Shown: positions 51,447 through 61,380, counted from the stretch's first letter. The stretch is DNA of 64,000 nt from Salinisphaera aquimarina (GCF_042643355.1 NZ_JBHRSS010000006.1:1-64000), one strand, 5' to 3'. Notes: generated from the letters alone by a model not told the origin. Numbers and translations: made by a program.

Positions 51447-53336
51447 TCAGGGGTTGACGCGGTTCTGATTCACTTCAACATCGGCCTGTGAACGCAGGTA
51501 CTGGCTCAGGGCCGCATATTCCTGCTGCGCGACATAGTTGCGCTGCTGATCGGCGAACTGCGAGCGCGGCGTCTTGCTCTTGTCGCCCTGGGCATCGCGT
51601 ACCTGATCGACGGCCACCAGAGCCACCATGCCGTTACTGGTCGCGGTGATGTCGTAGCCGGGCTGGTCGGCGCTCGGCTGCGCCATGCCGAACGCAGCTT
51701 CGCGAACACGGGCGTCGGTATCGTCGCTGGAACGCCGAATGAAACCGGCATTCTCCAGTGACGGCGCTGCATCGCCCTGGGCGACCGACTCGAGCTTCGC
51801 CCCGTCCTTGATCTTCGCCAGCGCCGCCTCGGCCGCCGTACGGGCCTGCTCCGCGGTCTTTTGGGCGACCAGGCGATCGCGGATACGCGCACTGACTGTG
51901 TCAAGCGGCAGCGCCTGCGCCGGCTCCTGCGCGTCCACGCGTACAACCACGCGTCGATCCGATCCCAGCTGGATCGGCGTGCTGTTGAGCTTGTCCTTGA
52001 GCACGGCATCCGAGAACGCGGCCTTGCGGATTGCGTCGTACTGGCCGAGACCACCACCGCCGTCCCTTGTGAGCCAATCGCTATGCTGGATTTTCAGGCC
52101 GAGCTGATCGGAAAGGGTCTTGAGGTCATTGGGGGCTTCATAGGCCAGTGACTCGAGCCGGTCGATCTTGTCGTCATAGGCCTGGTTGGCCTGCTGAGCG
52201 CTGGCAATGGCGTTGAGCTGGGCCTGCACCTCGGGATCGTCGAACGCCGGCGTCTTGGCCGCGTTGACGTCCTTGAGCTGCAACAGATACCAGGCATCGT
52301 CGCCACGCACGGGCGACGACGTATCGCCGGCCTTCATAGCGAACAGTGCATCGGCGACGGCCGGGGGCAGGTCCGCCCGCTTGACCGAGTCGAGCGGGGT
52401 ATAGCTGGCGCCATCGGTTTTCTCCGCCAGCGTCTGCGGGTCGCCGTCGGCCATGGCGCCGGCCAGTTTCTGCACGGTGTCGCGCGCAGCCGAGCCATCG
52501 CCTTCTATCGGCACCCGAATTTCACCGCCGCTGCGGGTCTCCGGCTCGCCCAACTGCGCCTTGTTCTGCTCATAGAGCGCACGCAGGGTTTGTTCGTCCG
52601 GCGTCTGATCGTCGCCGGCGTTGCTGCGATCGAGCGATACATAGGCGAGCTTCACCCGCTCCGGGCGCTGGAACTGGTCGCCGTGCGCATCGTAGTAGGA
52701 CTTGATCTGTGCGTCCGTTACCTCGACCTGATCGCGATAGTTTGCGGGGTCGAAGCGCAGATACCGTACCCGCCGCTCCTGGTTGACCAGCCGATAGGCC
52801 TGATCCACCTCGGCCGGCGAGGCGAATGCGCTGTTGACGATCTCGCCGCGCAGCTGACGGCTCTTGAGGTCGCGACGCAGGCTCGCCTCGTACTGGGCCG
52901 GGGCAATGCCGGCCTGCGACAACAGCGCGCGATAGCGCTGCGGCGAAAACTGCCCGCCCTGCTGGAATTGCTGATCGCTGCGCAGCGCCGCCAGCACCGC
53001 CGCATCGGTCACGCGGTAGCCGTTGTCCTGCGCGTACTGATTCAGGACCGCATCATTGATGAGCCCCTGGAGCACGGTCTGGCGCAGCTGTTCCGGCGGA
53101 AACATGCTCGGATCGAAACCGTCACCCATGAGCTGGCGCAGACGCTGGTAGCGCTGATCGTAGCCCCGCTGCAGCTGACTGCGCGTGATATCCGTGCTGC
53201 CGACACTGGCGACCACCGGATCCGACGACGGCGTGAAATAGGAGCCAATGCCCCATACGCCGAATACCAGCGCGATAACGGCGACGACGACATAGGCCAG
53301 CGGGCCGCTCGCATTGTCGCGAATTCTTTGCAGCAT
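51447..53336 (-). CDS. ppiD: Periplasmic chaperone / peptidyl-prolyl isomerase PpiD
   Basis: The 629-residue protein starts MLQRIRDNASGPLAYV with a single membrane anchor (about residues 12-33). A SurA-like N-terminal chaperone region follows (about 40-220), then a parvulin PPIC domain (about 270-380, PLDSVKRADLPPAVADALF) and a long C-terminal region. It assists newly translocated envelope proteins at the Sec translocon. It is in the conserved position beside hup, lon and the clp genes; only tRNA genes intervene. Confidence 0.92.
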   Translation of the reverse strand: MLQRIRDNASGPLAYVVVAVIALVFGVWGIGSYFTPSSDPVVASVGSTDITRSQLQRGYDQRYQRLRQLMGDGFDPSMFPPEQLRQTVLQGLINDAVLNQYAQDNGYRVTDAAVLAALRSDQQFQQGGQFSPQRYRALLSQAGIAPAQYEASLRRDLKSRQLRGEIVNSAFASPAEVDQAYRLVNQERRVRYLRFDPANYRDQVEVTDAQIKSYYDAHGDQFQRPERVKLAYVSLDRSNAGDDQTPDEQTLRALYEQNKAQLGEPETRSGGEIRVPIEGDGSAARDTVQKLAGAMADGDPQTLAEKTDGASYTPLDSVKRADLPPAVADALFAMKAGDTSSPVRGDDAWYLLQLKDVNAAKTPAFDDPEVQAQLNAIASAQQANQAYDDKIDRLESLAYEAPNDLKTLSDQLGLKIQHSDWLTRDGGGGLGQYDAIRKAAFSDAVLKDKLNSTPIQLGSDRRVVVRVDAQEPAQALPLDTVSARIRDRLVAQKTAEQARTAAEAALAKIKDGAKLESVAQGDAAPSLENAGFIRRSSDDTDARVREAAFGMAQPSADQPGYDITATSNGMVALVAVDQVRDAQGDKSKTPRSQFADQQRNYVAQQEYAALSQYLRSQADVEVNQNRVNP

Positions 53337-53510
53337 CTGTTGTGCTCCCGGACTTGTTGTTGGTTTCGAGGTGACGGCACGCTTCGCGGGCGCCCGAAAA
53401 TCGGGTACGCCATTGTGCCGCAACCGCGCCTGCGTGACAGCTGTTTGCTGCAAGACACAGCTCTTGCGGGCGGCACTTCGATCGCGGCTGTCATCGAAAA
53501 CGACGGGCAA

Positions 53511-53541
53511 TAAAAAAGGGCGCTCCGAAGAGCGCCCTTTG
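53511..53541 (-). terminator. Rho-independent terminator of the tRNA-Val/tRNA-Asp unit
   Basis: The stem AAAGGGCGCTC / GAGCGCCCTTT with a 4-nt loop has a T-run on the minus strand, 39 bp past the end of tRNA-Asp. Confidence 0.93.
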
Positions 53542-53579
53542 GAAGCCTGAGCGGGTTGTACTACAACCCGTAAACAGAC

Positions 53580-53656
53580 TGGCGGAGCGGACGGGACTCG
53601 AACCCGCGACCTCCGGCGTGACAGGCCGGCATTCTAACCAGCTGAACTACCGCTCC
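53580..53656 (-). tRNA. tRNA-Asp (anticodon GTC)
   Basis: The 77-nt cloverleaf on the minus strand has acceptor GGAGCGG/CCGCTCC, anticodon loop CTGTCAC with GTC, T-arm GCGGGTTCGAGTCCCGT and an encoded CCA. Confidence 0.96.
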
Positions 53657-53663
53657 TGAACTT

Positions 53664-53739
53664 TGGTGGGTGCTGACGGATTCGAACCGCCGACATTCGC
53701 CGTGTAAAGGCGACGCTCTACCAACTGAGCTAAGCACCC
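53664..53739 (-). tRNA. tRNA-Val (anticodon TAC)
   Basis: The 76-nt cloverleaf on the minus strand has acceptor GGGTGCT/AGCACCC, anticodon loop TTTACAC with TAC, T-arm GGCGGTTCGAATCCGTC and an encoded CCA. It is seven bases upstream of tRNA-Asp, and the two are probably one transcript. Confidence 0.96.
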
Positions 53740-53782
53740 TACCGACGTATCGGTGATTCGCCGTTTACCCAGCGAAGGCGCG

Positions 53783-54055
53783 CTAGTTTACAGCGTCTTT
53801 CAACGCTTTACCAGCCTTAAAGCCAGGAGTTTTTCCTGCGGGGATGGTGATCGACTGACCGGTCTTCGGATTACGGCCCTGACGAGCGGCGCGCTCGCGT
53901 ACGGAGAACACGCCAAAGCCTACCAGCGAGACCTTGTCGCCTTTCTTGAGAGCGTCGGTCACGGAATCGACCATGGCGTCTACGGCACGCGAGGCATCGG
54001 CCTTGGACAGGTCTGCGTCGGCAGCGACCGCATCGACAAGTTCGGTTTTGTTCAT
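53783..54055 (-). CDS. hupB: DNA-binding protein HU
   Basis: The 90-residue nucleoid protein HU is complete: MNKTELVDAVA at the start, GFGVFSVRERAARQGRNP in the middle and the DNA-clamping arm GQSITIPAGKTPGFKAGKALKDAV. GGGGA lies before the ATG. The position beside lon is the standard place for HU-beta (hupB) in gammaproteobacteria. Confidence 0.96.
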   Translation of the reverse strand: MNKTELVDAVAADADLSKADASRAVDAMVDSVTDALKKGDKVSLVGFGVFSVRERAARQGRNPKTGQSITIPAGKTPGFKAGKALKDAVN

Positions 54056-54276
54056 AGTGAAAATCCCCTGAGGAATGAAACAAATGTTCGTATTAACCCG
54101 GCACGGGCCCGGGCGGGTGACATACGCTCGATCGCGAACGCATCGCCGACCATGCGCGTTCACGCCACTGCAATCAAGCGCCTTGGCGTGAACATAAGCG
54201 GCTGTTATACCAAGCGTCTCTTTCGACCGTCAACAAAGGGTTTGCCGGCCGACGCCGCGGGATACGCCGCCATCGC

Positions 54277-56664
54277 TCAATGGGCCCGGATTCCTGCCGG
54301 GTCGTTCTTGCCTGCATTGTCGGGCCCTGCCGCGTCTTCCGGCAGCGCCTGAGGCTTCCTGGTGAGTGCGATTTCGAGCACTTCATCAATCTTTTTGACC
54401 GGCCGAATATCCAGCCGATTCTTGATGTTAGCCGGAATCTCCGCAAGATCCTTGGTGTTGTCGTGCGGGATGATCACGATCTTGATCCCACCGCGATGCG
54501 CGGCCAGCAGCTTCTCCTTGAGCCCGCCAATGGGAAGCACGTCGCCACGCAGGGTGATCTCCCCGGTCATGGCCACGTCGGCGCGTACGGGGATTTGTGT
54601 GAGGGCTGACACCATCGAAGTGCACATGCCCACGCCCGCACTCGGGCCATCCTTGGGCGTCGCACCCTCGGGCACGTGCACATGCAGATCGGATTTCTGC
54701 ATGAAGTCACGATCGATACCCAGCGAGGCAGCGCGCGAACGGATTACCGTGAGCGCCGCCTGGATCGACTCCTGCATGACATCACCGAGCGAGCCGGTAT
54801 GCAGCGGCTTGCCCTTGCCCGGCACCGCCGCCGACTCGATCGACAGCAGTTCGCCGCCGACTTCGGTCCATGCCAGGCCGGTGACCTGGCCCACGCTGTC
54901 CTTCTCCTCGGCGCGGCCGTAGCGATACTTGGGCACGCCCAGGTACTTGTCCAGATTGCGCTTGGATACCTGCACCGTGCCGCGCTCGGACTCGCTGATC
55001 AGCTCCTTGACCACTTTCCGGCAGATCTTGCTGATATCGCGCTCGAGATTACGCACCCCCGCCTCGCGGGTATAACGCTGAATCACGTCGGTGATGGCGT
55101 TGTCGGAGATCGAAAGCTCTTCTTCCTTGAGCCCGTTTTCACTCATCGCCTTGGGCACGAGATAACGTTCGGCGATGTTGAGCTTCTCGTCCTCGGTGTA
55201 GCCCGACAGGCGAATGACTTCCATGCGATCGAGCAGCGCCGGCGGAATATTGAGCGTGTTGGCGGTACACACGAACATCACCTGCGACAGATCGTAGTCG
55301 ACCTCGAGGTAGTGATCGCCGAAGCTGTTGTTCTGCTCGGGATCCAGCACTTCCAGTAGTGCGGAAGCCGGATCGCCGCGAAAATCGTTGGCCATCTTGT
55401 CGACTTCGTCGAGCAGAAACAGCGGATTGCGCACACCGACCTTGGCCATGTTCTGGATGATCTTGCCCGGCAGCGAGCCGATATAGGTCCGACGATGGCC
55501 ACGAATCTCGGCCTCGTCACGCACCCCGCCCAGACTCATGCGCACGAACTTGCGGTTGGTGGCGCGCGCGATCGAACGCCCCAGCGAGGTCTTGCCCACG
55601 CCCGGCGGGCCGACCAGACACAGGATCGGGCCCTTGATCTTCTTCACGCGGCTCTGCACCGCGAGATTCTCGATGATCCGCTCCTTGACCCGCTCCAGAC
55701 CGTAGTGATCGGAATCGAGCGTCTCCTGCGCCTGCTTGAGATCGATCTTGGTCTTGCTGCGCTTCTTCCACGGCACGTCCACCAGCCAGTCGAGGTAGTT
55801 GCGCACGACGGTGGCTTCGGCCGACATCGGCGACATCGACTTGAGCTTGTTGAACTCTGCGGTGGCCTTCTTCTTGACCTCCTTGGGCATGCCGGCCTTC
55901 CCGATCTTGTCTTCGAGATCCTCCAGGTCGTTGGGCGCATCCTCGATGTCGCCCAACTCTTTCTGAATGGCCTTCATCTGTTCGTTGAGGTAATACTCGC
56001 GCTGCGACTTCTCCATCTGCTGCTTGACGCGACCACGGATCTTCTTCTCGATCTGCAGCACTTCGATCTCGGCATCGGTCTTGGCAACCACATGCTCGAG
56101 CCGCGCCTGCGCGTCGGCGATATGCAGCACGTCCTGACGCTCGTCGAGCTTGAGGTTCAGATGCGCCGCGATCGTATCCGCCAGACGGCCGGCGGAATCC
56201 ATGCTCGACAGCGAGGGCAGCAGCTCGGCCGGTATCTTCTTGTTGAGCTTCACATAGGCTTCGAAGGTGGATACCGCCGAGCGCATCAGGGCATCCGCTT
56301 CGGCGCTCTCGTCTTCGGCGTCGTCGATGACGTCGTAGCGCGCCACAAGGCTGCCGTCGGCCTCGTGCAGGTCCGACAGGCGTGCGCGGTCGGCGCCCTC
56401 GACCAGCACCTTCACGGTGCCGTCAGGCAGCTTGAGCAGTTGCAGGATGGAAGCCAGCGTGCCGACCTCGTAGATATCGTCGGCGCCGGGGTCGTCGATA
56501 TCGGCGGCCTTCTGCGCCACCAGCAGAATCTTCTTGTCTTCGGCCATTGCCGCTTCGAGCGCGGTGATGGATTTCTCGCGTCCCACGAACAGTGGGATCG
56601 CCATGTGCGGGAAGACCACGACGTCTCGCAGCGGCAGTACTGGCACCAGAGCGTTGTCAGCCAT
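54277..56664 (-). CDS. lon: ATP-dependent protease Lon
   Basis: The 795-residue AAA+ protease has the N-terminal LAN domain (VPVLPLRDVVVFPHMAIPLFVGR, in two runs near residues 7-30), a coiled-coil, Walker A GPPGVGKTSLG near 355 and a protease domain. The catalytic dyad is Ser in PKDGPSAGVGM (near 678) and Lys in GLKEKLLAAHRGG (near 721). It degrades misfolded and regulatory proteins. The start MADNALV follows GAGGG. A hairpin with T-run ends 14 bp upstream of the ATG (56679-56709), and a possible sigma-32 site lies beyond it. Confidence 0.97.
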   Translation of the reverse strand: MADNALVPVLPLRDVVVFPHMAIPLFVGREKSITALEAAMAEDKKILLVAQKAADIDDPGADDIYEVGTLASILQLLKLPDGTVKVLVEGADRARLSDLHEADGSLVARYDVIDDAEDESAEADALMRSAVSTFEAYVKLNKKIPAELLPSLSSMDSAGRLADTIAAHLNLKLDERQDVLHIADAQARLEHVVAKTDAEIEVLQIEKKIRGRVKQQMEKSQREYYLNEQMKAIQKELGDIEDAPNDLEDLEDKIGKAGMPKEVKKKATAEFNKLKSMSPMSAEATVVRNYLDWLVDVPWKKRSKTKIDLKQAQETLDSDHYGLERVKERIIENLAVQSRVKKIKGPILCLVGPPGVGKTSLGRSIARATNRKFVRMSLGGVRDEAEIRGHRRTYIGSLPGKIIQNMAKVGVRNPLFLLDEVDKMANDFRGDPASALLEVLDPEQNNSFGDHYLEVDYDLSQVMFVCTANTLNIPPALLDRMEVIRLSGYTEDEKLNIAERYLVPKAMSENGLKEEELSISDNAITDVIQRYTREAGVRNLERDISKICRKVVKELISESERGTVQVSKRNLDKYLGVPKYRYGRAEEKDSVGQVTGLAWTEVGGELLSIESAAVPGKGKPLHTGSLGDVMQESIQAALTVIRSRAASLGIDRDFMQKSDLHVHVPEGATPKDGPSAGVGMCTSMVSALTQIPVRADVAMTGEITLRGDVLPIGGLKEKLLAAHRGGIKIVIIPHDNTKDLAEIPANIKNRLDIRPVKKIDEVLEIALTRKPQALPEDAAGPDNAGKNDPAGIRAH

Positions 56665-56678
56665 TTGAACCCTCGCGT

Positions 56679-56709
56679 AAAAAGCGGCCGGCAATTAAAG
56701 CCGGCCACT
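56679..56709 (-). terminator. Terminator-like hairpin immediately upstream of lon (clpX terminator or lon attenuator)
   Basis: On the minus strand GTGGCCGGC and GCCGGCCGC pair around TTTAATT and are followed by TTTTTA. It ends 14 bp before the lon start codon, leaving no room for a promoter downstream. Every lon transcript must pass it. Confidence 0.75.
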
Positions 56710-56725
56710 GTGAATTTAGTAGTAA

Positions 56726-56751
56726 ATTGCGGGCAACGCGGCGCTTTTCAA
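56726..56751 (-). promoter_or_regulatory. Possible heat-shock (sigma-32) promoter of lon
   Basis: On the minus strand ATTGAAA (-35 like, TTGAAA at 56751-56746) and CCCGCAAT (-10 like, 56733-56726) are separated by 12 bp, resembling the sigma-32 consensus with a short spacer. The -35 part also lies in the loop of a GCGGCGCT/AGCGCCGC hairpin. The position matches the known heat-shock promoter of lon. Confidence 0.3.
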
Positions 56752-56799
56752 TCAGCGCCGCGCCCGCACCGGCCGTCGAGGACGGCCGGCGCAGGCACC

Positions 56800-58077
56800 T
56801 CAGGCCCCGGCGCGGGTCGCGTCGGCGTTTTCATAAACGATATACGGCTGAGCATCGCCGTTGACCACCGCCTCGTCGACGACCACCTTGGAGACGTTCT
56901 CCATGGCCGGCAACTCGTACATCACGTCCAGCAGAATCGATTCCAGAATCGTACGCAGGCCGCGCGCCCCGGTCTTGCGATCCATCGCCCGCTTGGCGAT
57001 GGCACGCAGTGCATCCTCGCGGATTTCGAGTTCGCAGTTTTCCATCTCGAAGAGCTTGGCGTACTGCTTGGTGAGCGCGTTCTTGGGCTCGCGCAGAATC
57101 GAGATCAGCGCGGTCTCGTCGAGTTCCTCGAGCGTGGCCACCACCGGTAGCCGGCCGACGAATTCGGGGATCAGGCCATACTTGACCAGATCCTCGGGCT
57201 CGACGCTGGCCAGCAGTTCCCCCAGCGCGCGCTGTTCATTCTCACCCTTGACCTCGGCCGAAAAGCCGATGCCGGAGCGGCCGGAGCGGCTGGAAATGGT
57301 CTTGTCCAGACCGGCAAACGCACCGCCGACAATGAACAGGATGCCGCCGGTATCCACCTGCAGGAACTCCTGCTGGGGATGCTTGCGCCCGCCCTGGGGC
57401 GGCACGCTCGCGGTAGTGCCTTCGATCAACTTGAGCAGCGCCTGCTGCACGCCCTCGCCCGAAACGTCGCGGGTGATCGAGGGATTTTCCGACTTGCGCG
57501 AAATCTTGTCGATCTCGTCGATATAGACAATGCCGCGCTGGGCCTTGTCAACATCGTAGTCGCATTTCTGCAGCAGCTTCTGGATGATGTTTTCCACATC
57601 CTCGCCGACATAGCCCGCTTCGGTGAGCGTGGTGGCATCGGCGATCGCGAACGGCACGTCGAGCAGACGTGCGAGGGTTTCCGCCAGCAGCGTCTTGCCG
57701 CAGCCGGTCGGCCCGATCATCAGAATGTTGGATTTCTGCAGTTCCACGTCGCCTTCGCCGGTTTCGGCGTTGAGACGCTTGTAGTGGTTGTAGACCGCGA
57801 CCGCCAGGATCTTCTTGGCCGACTCCTGACCGATGACGTAGTCATCGAGCACGCGCTTGATTTCCTGCGGGCTGGGCAGGCCTTTCTTGGCCGGCTTGCT
57901 CGCCAGCTCCTCGCGCATGATGTCGTTGCACAGATCCACGCATTCGTCGCAGATGAATACCGACGGACCGGCGATCAGTTTGCGTACTTCATGCTCGCTC
58001 TTGCCACAGAACGAGCAGTACAGGGTGCGGCCGGACTTGTCGCTCGAGCCGCTGTTGCCGTTGGAATCTTCCGCCAT
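56800..58077 (-). CDS. clpX: ATP-dependent Clp protease ATP-binding subunit ClpX
   Basis: The 425-residue AAA+ unfoldase starts with a zinc finger (C21, C24, C43, C46) that binds adaptors. Walker A GPTGCGKTLLAE is near residue 127, and the ClpP-docking loop has the IGF tripeptide in SGIGFSAEVK. It unfolds substrates and feeds them to ClpP, encoded 149 bp upstream. Order tig-clpP-clpX-lon is the conserved gammaproteobacterial one. Confidence 0.97.
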   Translation of the reverse strand: MAEDSNGNSGSSDKSGRTLYCSFCGKSEHEVRKLIAGPSVFICDECVDLCNDIMREELASKPAKKGLPSPQEIKRVLDDYVIGQESAKKILAVAVYNHYKRLNAETGEGDVELQKSNILMIGPTGCGKTLLAETLARLLDVPFAIADATTLTEAGYVGEDVENIIQKLLQKCDYDVDKAQRGIVYIDEIDKISRKSENPSITRDVSGEGVQQALLKLIEGTTASVPPQGGRKHPQQEFLQVDTGGILFIVGGAFAGLDKTISSRSGRSGIGFSAEVKGENEQRALGELLASVEPEDLVKYGLIPEFVGRLPVVATLEELDETALISILREPKNALTKQYAKLFEMENCELEIREDALRAIAKRAMDRKTGARGLRTILESILLDVMYELPAMENVSKVVVDEAVVNGDAQPYIVYENADATRAGA

Positions 58078-58226
58078 TGTCTTGGGACCTCTTGATACTG
58101 GGCCTGCCGATATGTCTTGTATGGCATATCGGTCAAACGCTTGTCACGGATTTTTCACAAACCCGCCGTCTTGAACACGCCCAATTGCAGGCCCCGCAAT
58201 GCGCGAGGCCTGCAATGGCAAGTCGT

Positions 58227-58880
58227 TTACTTGCCCTTGTCCGTGGTCTTGTCCGCCATTGCCGCTCGCGAGGTCAGCACCTCGTCGATCACGCCGTATT
58301 CCACCGCCGAATCAGCGCTCATGAAGAAATCACGCTCGGTGTCGCGCTGGATATTCTCCAGCGGCTGTCCGGTGTGGTGCGCCAGAATCTGGTTCAGACG
58401 TTCACGCGCATGCAATATTTCACGCGCGTGGATTTCGATATCCGTCTGCTGACCCTGGAACCCGCCCAACGGCTGATGAATCATGATGCGCGAATTGGGC
58501 AGGCAGAAACGCTTCTTGGGCGCGCCGCCGGCCATCAGAATCGCACCCATGCTCGCGGCCTGGCCGAGGCACATGGTGGCCACGTCCGGCTTGACGAACT
58601 GCATGGTGTCGTAGATGGACATGCCGGCGGTGATCACGCCGCCCGGCGAATTGATATACAGCTGGATGTCCTTGTCCGGGTTGTCGGACTCCAGGAACAG
58701 CAGCTGGGCCACGATCAGATTGGCCATATGGTCGTCGATCGGACCGACGACAAAAATCACGCGCTCTTTCAACAGGCGTGAATAGATATCGAACGAGCGC
58801 TCCCCGCGAGCGGTCTGCTCGATGACCATGGGAATCAGGCCCAGGTTCTGGGGCTGCATGTTCGTGTTCTGGTCTGACAT
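58227..58880 (-). CDS. clpP: ATP-dependent Clp protease proteolytic subunit ClpP
   Basis: The 217-residue serine protease forms a 14-mer barrel. The catalytic Ser110 is in LGQAASMGA, His135 in MIHQPLGG and the Asp in the ETERDFFMSADSA region. The N-terminal axial segment LIPMVIEQTARGERSFDIYSR is typical. It lies 45 bp after tig. Confidence 0.97.
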   Translation of the reverse strand: MSDQNTNMQPQNLGLIPMVIEQTARGERSFDIYSRLLKERVIFVVGPIDDHMANLIVAQLLFLESDNPDKDIQLYINSPGGVITAGMSIYDTMQFVKPDVATMCLGQAASMGAILMAGGAPKKRFCLPNSRIMIHQPLGGFQGQQTDIEIHAREILHARERLNQILAHHTGQPLENIQRDTERDFFMSADSAVEYGVIDEVLTSRAAMADKTTDKGK

Positions 58881-58925
58881 AAGCGTTGGTTTCCTTGCCG
58901 CGCCGAAAATCGGAAAGTCTGTCGA

Positions 58926-60251
58926 CTAGCCGTTGTCGCGGTTGGCGTTGAGTAGCTCGTCGAGCTCGGTGTCCTTCTCGGTGATGGTCGCGCCCTCGAG
59001 CAGGGTGTCGACCACCTGCTCTTCCATGACCATCGCCTGCAGACCCTGCATGAGCTGCGGGTTCTGCTGGTAGTACTGCTTGACCTGCTCGGCCTGGTCG
59101 CCGTAGCCGGAGGCGATGTCTTCCATCTTCTTGCTGACGCGCTCCTGATCGAGCTCGAGCTCCTTGTTGGCGATTACTTCCGCGATCAGCAGGCCCATCG
59201 CCACGCGACGCTCGGCCTGTTCCTGCAAGGCTTCGTCGGGCATCAGCGCTTTCATCTGTTCTTCGTTGCCCTGCATTTCCTTGGGCATGCGCTGCATGGC
59301 TTCCTTGCGCATGCGATCGATTTCCTGAGCCACCATCGACTGCGGCACCTCGATCGGATTCGACGCATGCAGCGACTCCATCACCTCGGTCTTCACCTTG
59401 GTATCGACCGCGTGCTTGGCTTCCTGTTCCAGCGATTCGCGTACTTTCACCTTCAACTCGTCGATGTCACCGTCCTCGATGCCCATCTGCTGCAGGAACG
59501 CCTGGTCGATTTCGGCGAGCTTGGGCTCGCTGACGGTCTTGACCGTCACATCGAAGGTGGCCGTCTTGCCGGCCAGATCCTTGGCGCCGTAGTCGTCGGG
59601 AAAGCTGACGTCGACGTCGAACTGCTCATCGGCCTTGCGACCGACCAGCGCGCGCTCCAGATCCGGCAGGAACTGCTGCTCGCCGAGATTGACCTCGATA
59701 TCGTTGCCGGTGCCGCCCTCGAAGGCCTCACCGTCGATACGACCGACATAGTCGACCACGACCTGATCGCCGTCCTGGCTTTCGCGGTCCGTTGCCTCGA
59801 ACGTCTTGTTCTGCTCGCGGATGCGCTCGATGGTCTTGTCGATATCGGCATCGGTGACCTCGGTCACCGGCTTCTCGACCTCGATGCTGTCCAGACCCTT
59901 GAGCTCGATCTCGGGATAGACATCGAAGCTGGCGGTGAACTCCAGCGGCTGACCGGCATGGAATTCACCCAGCTCGATCTGCGGCTGACCCGCCGGATTG
60001 AGCTCGGCCTTTTCCAGCGCTTCCGGATACACGCTCTGGATCAGTTCGCCGGCGGCTTCCTGACGCGCCTGATCGCCGTAGCGCTGATAGAGCACCTTGA
60101 TCGGCGCCTTGCCCGGACGAAATCCCGGAATCTTCGCATGCTGGCCGACGCGCTTGACCTTGGCATCGACGGCTGCGCTCACACGCTCGGCAGGAATCTG
60201 AACCTTGAGCTTGCGGGCCAATCCACCGGGATTTTCTACGGAAACGTCCAT
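58926..60251 (-). CDS. tig: Trigger factor, ribosome-bound chaperone
   Basis: The 441-residue protein has the ribosome-docking signature in its N-terminal domain (GFRPGKAPIKVLYQRYG near residues 44-60), a PPIase FKBP domain (QDGDQVVVDYVGRIDGEAFEGG near 160-182) and an extended helical C-terminal domain (about 250-430). It is the first gene of the tig-clpP-clpX-lon group. Length and domain order are normal. Confidence 0.96.
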   Translation of the reverse strand: MDVSVENPGGLARKLKVQIPAERVSAAVDAKVKRVGQHAKIPGFRPGKAPIKVLYQRYGDQARQEAAGELIQSVYPEALEKAELNPAGQPQIELGEFHAGQPLEFTASFDVYPEIELKGLDSIEVEKPVTEVTDADIDKTIERIREQNKTFEATDRESQDGDQVVVDYVGRIDGEAFEGGTGNDIEVNLGEQQFLPDLERALVGRKADEQFDVDVSFPDDYGAKDLAGKTATFDVTVKTVSEPKLAEIDQAFLQQMGIEDGDIDELKVKVRESLEQEAKHAVDTKVKTEVMESLHASNPIEVPQSMVAQEIDRMRKEAMQRMPKEMQGNEEQMKALMPDEALQEQAERRVAMGLLIAEVIANKELELDQERVSKKMEDIASGYGDQAEQVKQYYQQNPQLMQGLQAMVMEEQVVDTLLEGATITEKDTELDELLNANRDNG

Positions 60252-60387
60252 TAACTACCTCTGTACGATCTTGATTTATTACGTGATTCGATTGGGCCAG
60301 GCCCGGATGCACACGGCATACGAAAACGTTGACCCCCTAGTATATCAAGCCTGCCCAGCCCCACCGTGCCGAACCGACCTGTCGCTG

Positions 60388-61380
60388 CTATTTTTGCGCC
60401 GGCGGGGCCATGAATTCCGGTCCCACCGGGTCGGTGACGTGCCTGTCCACGATCTGCTCGATCTGTGCGCGGGCAGAAGCGTCCAGCTGCCAGCCCCATA
60501 CGTCGTCGACCGCGTCCAGCTGCTCGGGTTTGCGCGCGCCCCATAATGCTATCGACCGCGGATACTGATCGAGTACCCAGCGGATGGCCAAATCCAGCAC
60601 GTGCTTGCCGTAATTGTCATGGGCAAACGTCTCGAGCTCGTCCACCGCCGCAAGATACTGACCGAAACGCGGCTGCTGGAACTTGGGGTCGTTATTGCGC
60701 AAATCGTCCCCGGGAAACTCGCGGTTCGCATGCATGCGCCCCGACAGCAGGCCGCGGCAAAGCGCGCCGTAGGCCAGCAGCCGCGTGTCGTTCTCGCGCA
60801 CCCAGGGAAACACGTCGTCGTCGATACCGCGCTCGAAGAGATTGTAGGGATTCTGGGCGATATCGATCGCCGCGACTTCGCTGAACGATGTCATCTGCTC
60901 GGGCGTGAAATTGGACACCCCGATCGCGCGGATCTTGCCTGCGTCGCGCAGCTCGGCCATCGCCTCGGCGGTTTCGCGCACGTCCACGTTCGGGTCGGGC
61001 CAATGGACCTGCAGCACGTCGATCACGTCGGTGCGCAGACGCCGGAGCGAATCATCGGCCTCCTTGAGCACGCGCTGCTTGCTGGCATTGCGGACCACGC
61101 GTTCCTTGCTGTCCCACTCGAGCGCGCACTTGGTCGCCAGCACCACCTTGTCGCGCATGGCGCCCTGCTTCACCGCCTTGCCCACGATTTCCTCGGACGC
61201 GCCAAAGCCGTACACCGGCGCCGTATCAATGAGCGTCACACCATGATCGGGCGCGCTCTGAATCGTGCGAATCGACTGCGCTTCGTCGGTGCCGCCCCAC
61301 ATCCAGCCGCCGATCGCCCAGGTGCCCAGACCGATGCGCGACGCGTTCAATTGTTTATCGTTGAGATCCAGTGTTTCCAC
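60388..61380 (-). CDS. Aldo/keto reductase
   Basis: The 330-residue reductase has the catalytic tetrad: D52 and Y57 in LIDTAPVYGFGAS, K84 in LATKCA and H126 in LQVHWPDP. ALWGARKPEQL near residue 290 is the NADP-binding end. It resembles the larger AKR families (YajO or YghZ-like) rather than the DkgB-like enzyme elsewhere in this window. It is on the same strand as tig but 136 bp away, with no sign of coupling. The substrate is unknown. Confidence 0.88.
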   Translation of the reverse strand: METLDLNDKQLNASRIGLGTWAIGGWMWGGTDEAQSIRTIQSAPDHGVTLIDTAPVYGFGASEEIVGKAVKQGAMRDKVVLATKCALEWDSKERVVRNASKQRVLKEADDSLRRLRTDVIDVLQVHWPDPNVDVRETAEAMAELRDAGKIRAIGVSNFTPEQMTSFSEVAAIDIAQNPYNLFERGIDDDVFPWVRENDTRLLAYGALCRGLLSGRMHANREFPGDDLRNNDPKFQQPRFGQYLAAVDELETFAHDNYGKHVLDLAIRWVLDQYPRSIALWGARKPEQLDAVDDVWGWQLDASARAQIEQIVDRHVTDPVGPEFMAPPAQK

